A stretch of 9,643 nucleotides of DNA. Source: Verrucomicrobiales bacterium (GTDB lineage: Bacteria > Verrucomicrobiota > Verrucomicrobiia > Verrucomicrobiales > DEV007). How positions within the stretch are numbered: position 1 is the stretch's first letter; each line of letters opens with the position of its first letter. A program made the position numbers and the translations under genes. The notes beneath the pieces are model-generated. The model saw nothing but the letters and a program-made list of their open reading frames with translations. It ran no database searches and was not told where the DNA came from. Of the stretch, positions 6,536 through 9,643 are shown piece by piece. The stretch is taken from contig SLGN01000500.1 in NCBI GenBank assembly GCA_007123695.1, positions 1 to 9,643 on the forward strand, in the 5' to 3' direction.

Positions 6536-6548
6536 CCCGGTTGCCGGG
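6536..6548. repeat. Inverted repeat CCCGG-TTG-CCGGG
   Basis: Perfect 5-3-5 inverted repeat about 57 bp upstream of the peroxiredoxin start codon. Its core CCGGTTGCCGG recurs exactly at 5768-5778, in the gap downstream of the same gene. Not followed by a T run. Role unknown. Confidence 0.4.
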
Positions 6549-6623
6549 CTACCATGGCCGGGTCTTCCCCCGAGTCAATTACGGATTGGGCGGCGTCGCG
6601 GAGACGCTCCTCTGCGGAGAAGG

Positions 6624-7424
6624 TCAGCCCTTGCCTCTGAAGAATCCCTTTCTGGGGGACTTCTCCCGGGCCGGGAAGACTTCGGCGAGAGCTTCGACGA
6701 GGGCGAGCCCCAGCAGCTCCTGGTAGTCGGGACGCTGCACGAGCAGTTCCTCTTCGCGATGGGCGATGACGCCGCACTCGAGCAGGATGGCGGGCATCGT
6801 CGCGGTCTTGAGCACGACGAGGTCCGAGAATTCGTAGACGCCGGTGCGCTCGTCGAGGAGAGGGCGGTTTTCGCCCTTGATCGGCTCGGCATGGTGGAGC
6901 GTGGGCCGCAGCCCGGTCCGATGGAGCGCGGCACCGAGACTGAGGGCGAGGGCGCGGCTCTTCTCCGCCTCGGGGTTCTTCGCGGAGGTGAACACGCTGT
7001 AGCCGCGGAACTCGTCGGAATAGGTCCGCACCACCCCCTCGTGGGTCCATTTGCGGAGGTATTTGTCGTTCACCGAATCGTGGTGGATCGAGACGAAGCA
7101 GTCGGCTCCGGCCCGCGCCGCAATGGCGGGGCGCTCGGCAAGGGAGCTGACCCTGCCGTCGGCGTTGACGAGGACGACTTCGGCCCCGGCGCCCTGGAGA
7201 ACCCGCGCGATGGTCCGGGCGGCGGCGGCGTTGAAGGAGAGTTCGGTCTTCCCCCTCGCGCTGATGGCCCCGGGGCTGTTCCGGTGGTGGCCGATGTCGA
7301 GCCCGACGCGCAGTCCCTCGAGCGGCCGGCCCTTGATCTCGGGGCGCTTCCAGGGGCCGTCCTGGGCTGCGGCGGAGAAGGCGGACAGCAGGCAGGCGAG
7401 GAGAGGGAGGGCAAGGCGTCGCAT
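6624..7424 (-). CDS. Exported N-acetylmuramoyl-L-alanine amidase (Amidase_3, AmiC-like)
   Basis: Zinc peptidoglycan amidase that cleaves the bond between MurNAc and L-Ala of the stem peptide, acting in the periplasm. Numbered from the ATG at 7424 it has 266 residues. A signal peptide spans residues 1 to about 20 (MRRLALPLLACLLSAFSAAA), followed by one catalytic domain. The likely zinc and catalytic residues are His46 (LDIGHH), Glu61 (GKTELSFN), His114 or His115 (SIHHDS) and Glu216 (LLECGVI). The HHDSV, GYSVFTS, HHAEPIKGENRPLLDE and GVYEFSDLVVLK blocks fit an amidase subgroup also seen in Proteobacteria. No SPOR, LysM or AMIN domain is present, and the C-terminus is short and basic. A GTG at 7445 is an alternative start, but it adds charged residues before a good signal peptide. 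The preceding nagZ-like gene ends 150 bp upstream, across a repeat-rich gap, so it probably has its own promoter. Confidence 0.93.
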   Translation of the reverse strand: MRRLALPLLACLLSAFSAAAQDGPWKRPEIKGRPLEGLRVGLDIGHHRNSPGAISARGKTELSFNAAAARTIARVLQGAGAEVVLVNADGRVSSLAERPAIAARAGADCFVSIHHDSVNDKYLRKWTHEGVVRTYSDEFRGYSVFTSAKNPEAEKSRALALSLGAALHRTGLRPTLHHAEPIKGENRPLLDERTGVYEFSDLVVLKTATMPAILLECGVIAHREEELLVQRPDYQELLGLALVEALAEVFPAREKSPRKGFFRGKG

Positions 7425-7455
7425 CACCCGGCTACGATGCGCCACGGTCGCTCCC

Positions 7456-7484
7456 GGAGCAAGCCCGTGCTGCGGGCTCCTTTT
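7456..7484 (+). terminator. GC-rich hairpin followed by T4, pointing antisense to the genes
   Basis: AGCCCG (7462-7467), loop TGCTG, CGGGCT (7473-7478), with outer GGAGC/GCTCC (7456-7460 and 7476-7480) as an alternative stem, then TTTT (7481-7484) on the plus strand. The arrangement resembles a short intrinsic terminator for plus-strand transcripts. On the minus strand it is a hairpin in the presumed leader of the amidase gene, 32-56 bp before its ATG. Direction of action cannot be decided from sequence. Confidence 0.35.
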
Positions 7485-7560
7485 GGGGTTCTGGAATCGG
7501 GTGTGGGGGCGGGTTGGGTTTCGATACCGATTTCGATACCGACTCGGGTCCTTTTTGGGG
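7473..7560. repeat. Near-identical direct repeats bracketing a hexamer array
   Basis: CGGGCTCCTTTTGGGG (7473-7488) and CGGGTCCTTTTTGGGG (7545-7560) are direct copies that differ by loss of one C and gain of one T. They stand 72 bp apart and bracket the hexamer array at 7519-7542. They could be remains of a duplication or flanks of a small inserted repeat. No open reading frame lies between them. Confidence 0.6.
7519..7542. repeat. Tandem repeat of two perfect 12-bp units (hexamer-based)
   Basis: TTTCGATACCGA occurs twice with no gap (7519-7530 and 7531-7542). In hexamer register the DNA reads GGTTTC-GATACC-GATTTC followed by GATACC-GACTCG, an alternation of GATTTC-like and GATACC units starting at 7517. 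It sits in the gap between the nagZ-like gene and the amidase gene. It looks like a short intergenic simple repeat; a protein-binding role is possible but unsupported. Confidence 0.85.
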
Positions 7561-7574
7561 CGGGGTCGCTTGGT

Positions 7575-8684
7575 CTAGTAGAGTTCCACGGGCGAGCGCT
7601 TGCCGTCCTCGACGCTAAGGATGCGGGCCCGCTCCTCGCCGAGAGTGTCGATGCGCAGGTTCCAGATTTCTCCGTCGATCTCCTGGAAACGCTCCAGGGA
7701 CCAGGGGTCGGGTGCGGCGAGCCGTCGCTTGGTGCGCTCGATCCGTTCGAGGGCGTCGTGCACGAGCGGGTCGGGCAAGGTCTCCATGACTTCGGCGGCC
7801 TTTTCGACGAGCTCGACCCGGTGGCAGATCATGGCGAGGTCGTTGCCCGCCTCGATGCAGGCGCGGATCGTTTCCTCGAAGCTCACTTCGTTGAGCACCG
7901 CGCCCATGTCGAGGTCGTCGGTCATGACGAGGCCTTCGTAGGCGAGCTGGTTGCGGAGGAACTGGCCGATGATGTTCTTCGACAGCGAGGCGGGCCAGCG
8001 CGGCCTCTCGGCGTCCCAGCAGGGATAGTGCGAGTGGCAGGTCATGACGCTGTCGAGATCGGGCAGGAGGGCGCGGAAGGGCCGCAGCTCGGCGGCCTCC
8101 ATTTCCTCGAGGGTCTTGTCGATCACGGGCAGCTCGTGGTGGGGGTCGCACGCGGCCGAGGCGTATCCGGGGAAGTGCTTGCCCGAGCTTAGAACGCCCT
8201 CTTTGCGCATCGCGAGGTTGAAGACCGAGGCGTTGCGGATGACCTCGTCGGGGGTTCGGCCCCAGCAGCGGCCCTTGAGCGAGTTGTCCGCCTCGTCGTC
8301 GAAGGAGAGGTCGAGCACGGGGCAGAGGTCGAGATTGAAGCCGAAGAGCCTCAGGATGCGCCCGGTGAGGCGGCCGTGCCTTTCGACGAGGGCGGGGTCG
8401 CCCTTTTCGCGGAGCTGCTGCGCGTTGGGCGGTTCGCTGCCGATGAGCCGGAGGCGGGAAACGCGGCCGCCTTCCTGGTCGATGGTGACGAAGGGCTCGG
8501 TGTCGCTGAGGTCCCGCAGATCGTCGATGAGCTTCCGGAGCTGCTCGGGCGAGCGGATGTTGCGACCGAAGAGGATGAATCCCCCGGGCTGCAGCTTGCG
8601 GAAGCGGCGCGCGGTGTCGGGATCGAGTTCGGGTCCGGGAACGCCGGTGAGGAGCAGTTGGCCGAGAGGGGCGGAGGAGGGCAT
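7575..8684 (-). CDS. nagZ: GH3 beta-N-acetylhexosaminidase, NagZ-like
   Basis: Glycoside hydrolase family 3 enzyme, 369 residues, predicted to remove GlcNAc from muropeptides during peptidoglycan recycling. No signal peptide is seen, so a cytoplasmic place fits NagZ. Visible motifs in order: LQPGGFILFGRNI (31-43), IDQEGGRVSRL (68-78) for substrate binding, GKHFPG (168-173), the Asp180-Pro-His182 dyad that serves as acid/base in NagZ enzymes, and nucleophile Asp256 in VMTDDLDMGAV. Between KHFPG and the Asp-His dyad the usual HGDT is replaced by YASA, with the spacing kept. The C-terminal 50 residues (from about 320) extend past the usual NagZ core. The ATG at 8684 matches the family start. An alternative ATG at 8777 overlaps the bioD stop as TGATG and would add 31 Pro-rich residues; it cannot be excluded. 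It lies downstream of bioD and is probably cotranscribed. No Shine-Dalgarno is seen at either start. Confidence 0.9.
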   Translation of the reverse strand: MPSSAPLGQLLLTGVPGPELDPDTARRFRKLQPGGFILFGRNIRSPEQLRKLIDDLRDLSDTEPFVTIDQEGGRVSRLRLIGSEPPNAQQLREKGDPALVERHGRLTGRILRLFGFNLDLCPVLDLSFDDEADNSLKGRCWGRTPDEVIRNASVFNLAMRKEGVLSSGKHFPGYASAACDPHHELPVIDKTLEEMEAAELRPFRALLPDLDSVMTCHSHYPCWDAERPRWPASLSKNIIGQFLRNQLAYEGLVMTDDLDMGAVLNEVSFEETIRACIEAGNDLAMICHRVELVEKAAEVMETLPDPLVHDALERIERTKRRLAAPDPWSLERFQEIDGEIWNLRIDTLGEERARILSVEDGKRSPVELY

Positions 8685-8776
8685 GGGAAGAGATGGCGGG
8701 ACGCCGCCGGGAGGTGCGAGAAAGGCGGCACGATGCCTCAGGGGAGGTGCTTCGACAAGCCCGGCTTCCGGCGGCA

Positions 8777-9430
8777 TCAGGAGCCGCGCGGAAAGAGCGC
8801 GGCGACTTGGGCGGGATCGCGCTCGAACACGTCGAGACCGGGAAGGAGGTCCCGCAGCACGCGGGCGTTGCTGCGCCGGGAGGGATCGGCGTCGGTCGAA
8901 GCGCCGGGCGCGCCGGGCAGGTCGTTGAGAAAGACGCCGCGGCATTCCAGTCCCGCCGCGCGGATGGCCCGCACCGTGAGGAGGGTGTGGTTGAGGACCC
9001 CAAGGCGGTTGGCGGCGACGACGAGAACGGGCAGGCCGAGGGCGGCGGCGAGGTCCGCCATGGTGCGCTCGCGGTCGAGGGGCACGAGCCAGCCGCCCGC
9101 GCCCTCGACAAGGACGATCTCGCCGTCGGCCGCAAGCCCGCGGTAGGCGGCGAGGATGCGGGCGAAGTCGATCTGCGGCGGCGGGCGCATCGATGCGGGC
9201 GCGAGTGGATCCGGCAGGGAGTAGGGATTGATCTCGTCGAGAGGGGGCGCGGCGTCCCCGCCGCAGGCGAGCCGCAGGGCGAGGGAGTCTTCCCGTCCAC
9301 CGCATTCCACCGGCTTCATGGCGACGGCGGTCCGACCGAGGGCGCGGAGATGCGCGACCAGCCCGACCGTGCACCAGGTCTTGCCCACGCCGGTGTCGGT
9401 CCCGGCGACGAAGAGGCCAATCGCCTTCAT
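8777..9430 (-). CDS. bioD: Dethiobiotin synthetase
   Basis: ATP-dependent ligase that closes the ureido ring of dethiobiotin from 7,8-diaminopelargonate and CO2, the step before biotin synthase; cytoplasmic. It is 217 residues, the usual length. The P-loop GTDTGVGKT is at 10-18, with Lys17 for ATP and Lys39 in MKPVECGG for the substrate. VEGAGGWLVPL (108-118) carries the conserved acidic Glu109, and VVAANRLGVLNHTLLT (138-152) matches the family's nucleotide-binding region. The ATG at 9430 overlaps the stop codon of the preceding phosphoglucosamine mutase gene as ATGA and has a Shine-Dalgarno, so translational coupling is likely. The stop codon overlaps an ATG in the nagZ-like frame (TGATG). 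No other bio gene is in the window. The bio pathway's usual bioB/F/A cluster may lie elsewhere. Confidence 0.96.
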   Translation of the reverse strand: MKAIGLFVAGTDTGVGKTWCTVGLVAHLRALGRTAVAMKPVECGGREDSLALRLACGGDAAPPLDEINPYSLPDPLAPASMRPPPQIDFARILAAYRGLAADGEIVLVEGAGGWLVPLDRERTMADLAAALGLPVLVVAANRLGVLNHTLLTVRAIRAAGLECRGVFLNDLPGAPGASTDADPSRRSNARVLRDLLPGLDVFERDPAQVAALFPRGS

Positions 9431-9643
9431 TCGCCGATCTCCTCGCGGACGAGTTGGGCGAGGCCGTCGGCGGCGGTCTCGACGGCGGCCGGGTCGGGGC
9501 CCTCGACGAGGATCCGCAGCAGCGGCTCGGTGCCGGAGTAGCGCAGCAGCACCCGCATGGCGCCGCCCCCAGCCGTCTCGAGCTCCTCGGCGCGGGCGGC
9601 GGCGGCGAGGCTGCCAAGAGACGGTTTTTTGCGGACGCGCAGA
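9427..9643 (-). CDS. glmM: Phosphoglucosamine mutase, C-terminal fragment (N-terminus beyond window)
   Basis: The last 71 residues of an alpha-D-phosphohexomutase. MRVLLRYSGTEPLLRILVEGPD matches the C-terminal phosphate-binding loop RxSGTEP(L/K)xR of this superfamily, and the following helix (AAVETAADGLAQLVREEIGE) is the normal end of the fourth domain. The wording RYSGTEPLLR and the LRVRKKPSLGSL lead-in fit GlmM, which interconverts glucosamine-6-phosphate and glucosamine-1-phosphate for UDP-GlcNAc and peptidoglycan synthesis. A phosphomannomutase cannot be ruled out because the catalytic serine and the substrate loop are outside the window. The stop codon overlaps the bioD start by four bases. 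The nearby nagZ-like and amidase genes support a cell-wall sugar role. Confidence 0.82.
   Translation of the reverse strand, partial: LRVRKKPSLGSLAAAARAEELETAGGGAMRVLLRYSGTEPLLRILVEGPDPAAVETAADGLAQLVREEIGE
9439..9444 (-). promoter_or_regulatory. Shine-Dalgarno of bioD
   Basis: GAGGAG on the minus strand, eight bases before the bioD ATG at 9430 and inside the last codons of glmM. It is the only convincing Shine-Dalgarno before any gene start in this window and supports both the bioD start and coupling to glmM. Confidence 0.7.

Noticed and set aside
6593..6607. Hairpin GCGTC-GCGGA-GACGC just after the amidase stop as a terminator
   Set aside because: Short stem and no U run on the minus strand; likely chance in GC-rich DNA.
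6759..8192. 477-codon plus-strand open frame over amidase and nagZ
   Set aside because: Antisense shadow; it crosses the repeat-rich gap and lacks any recognisable motif.
8685..9617. Fusion protein formed by extending the nagZ frame upstream through bioD
   Set aside because: The added part is Arg/Pro/Ser-rich shadow sequence of bioD and glmM. Only a start at 8684, or possibly 8777, is plausible.
1..9643. CRISPR, tRNA, rRNA, transposase or phage genes
   Set aside because: No regularly spaced repeats, no cloverleaf-like segment and no mobile-element protein motifs seen on either strand.

Overview
The window reads as a GC-rich bacterial chromosome segment in which every supported gene lies on the minus strand, so transcription runs from high to low coordinates. 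The best guess is a member of the PVC group, most likely Verrucomicrobiota and less likely Planctomycetota. The reasons are three different secreted formylglycine-type sulfatases in 5.6 kb, an AhpC-type peroxiredoxin with an acidic insert of a kind I associate with Verrucomicrobia-like sequences, a NagZ with an altered loop, and start codons that nearly all lack a Shine-Dalgarno sequence. The taxonomic call is inference.

The upstream part (9643 down to about 6624) is a cell-envelope and cofactor region. It holds the C-terminal end of a phosphoglucosamine mutase (glmM-like), a dethiobiotin synthetase (bioD) that starts inside the glmM stop codon (ATGA overlap, good Shine-Dalgarno), a GH3 beta-N-acetylhexosaminidase (nagZ-like), and an exported N-acetylmuramoyl-L-alanine amidase. 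GlmM makes the amino-sugar precursor of peptidoglycan, and the amidase and NagZ take peptidoglycan fragments apart, so three of these four genes form a plausible synthesis/recycling neighbourhood. A 2-Cys peroxiredoxin (5847-6479) follows as a stand-alone unit.

The downstream part (5654 down to 1) is a sulfatase island: an arylsulfatase, then 19 bp later an orphan DppD/OppD-type ABC ATPase with no permease or binding protein next to it, then after 179 bp an iduronate-2-sulfatase-like enzyme, and 22 bp later another arylsulfatase that runs off the left edge. All three have signal peptides, the C-x-P-x-R formylglycine motif and visible metal and active-site residues. They probably remove sulfate from algal or host polysaccharides outside the cytoplasm. 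No sulfatase-maturing enzyme is present in the window.

The gaps between genes are short (none reaches 300 bp) but structured: a hexamer-type tandem repeat bracketed by near-identical direct repeats upstream of the amidase, a strong 7-5-7 inverted repeat upstream of the third sulfatase, an 11-bp motif repeated on both sides of the peroxiredoxin gene, and hairpins followed by T runs that point in the antisense (plus) direction. I see no tRNA, rRNA, CRISPR array, transposase or integrase. I did not find convincing evidence of a wholly new system; the observations below are modest, checkable leads.
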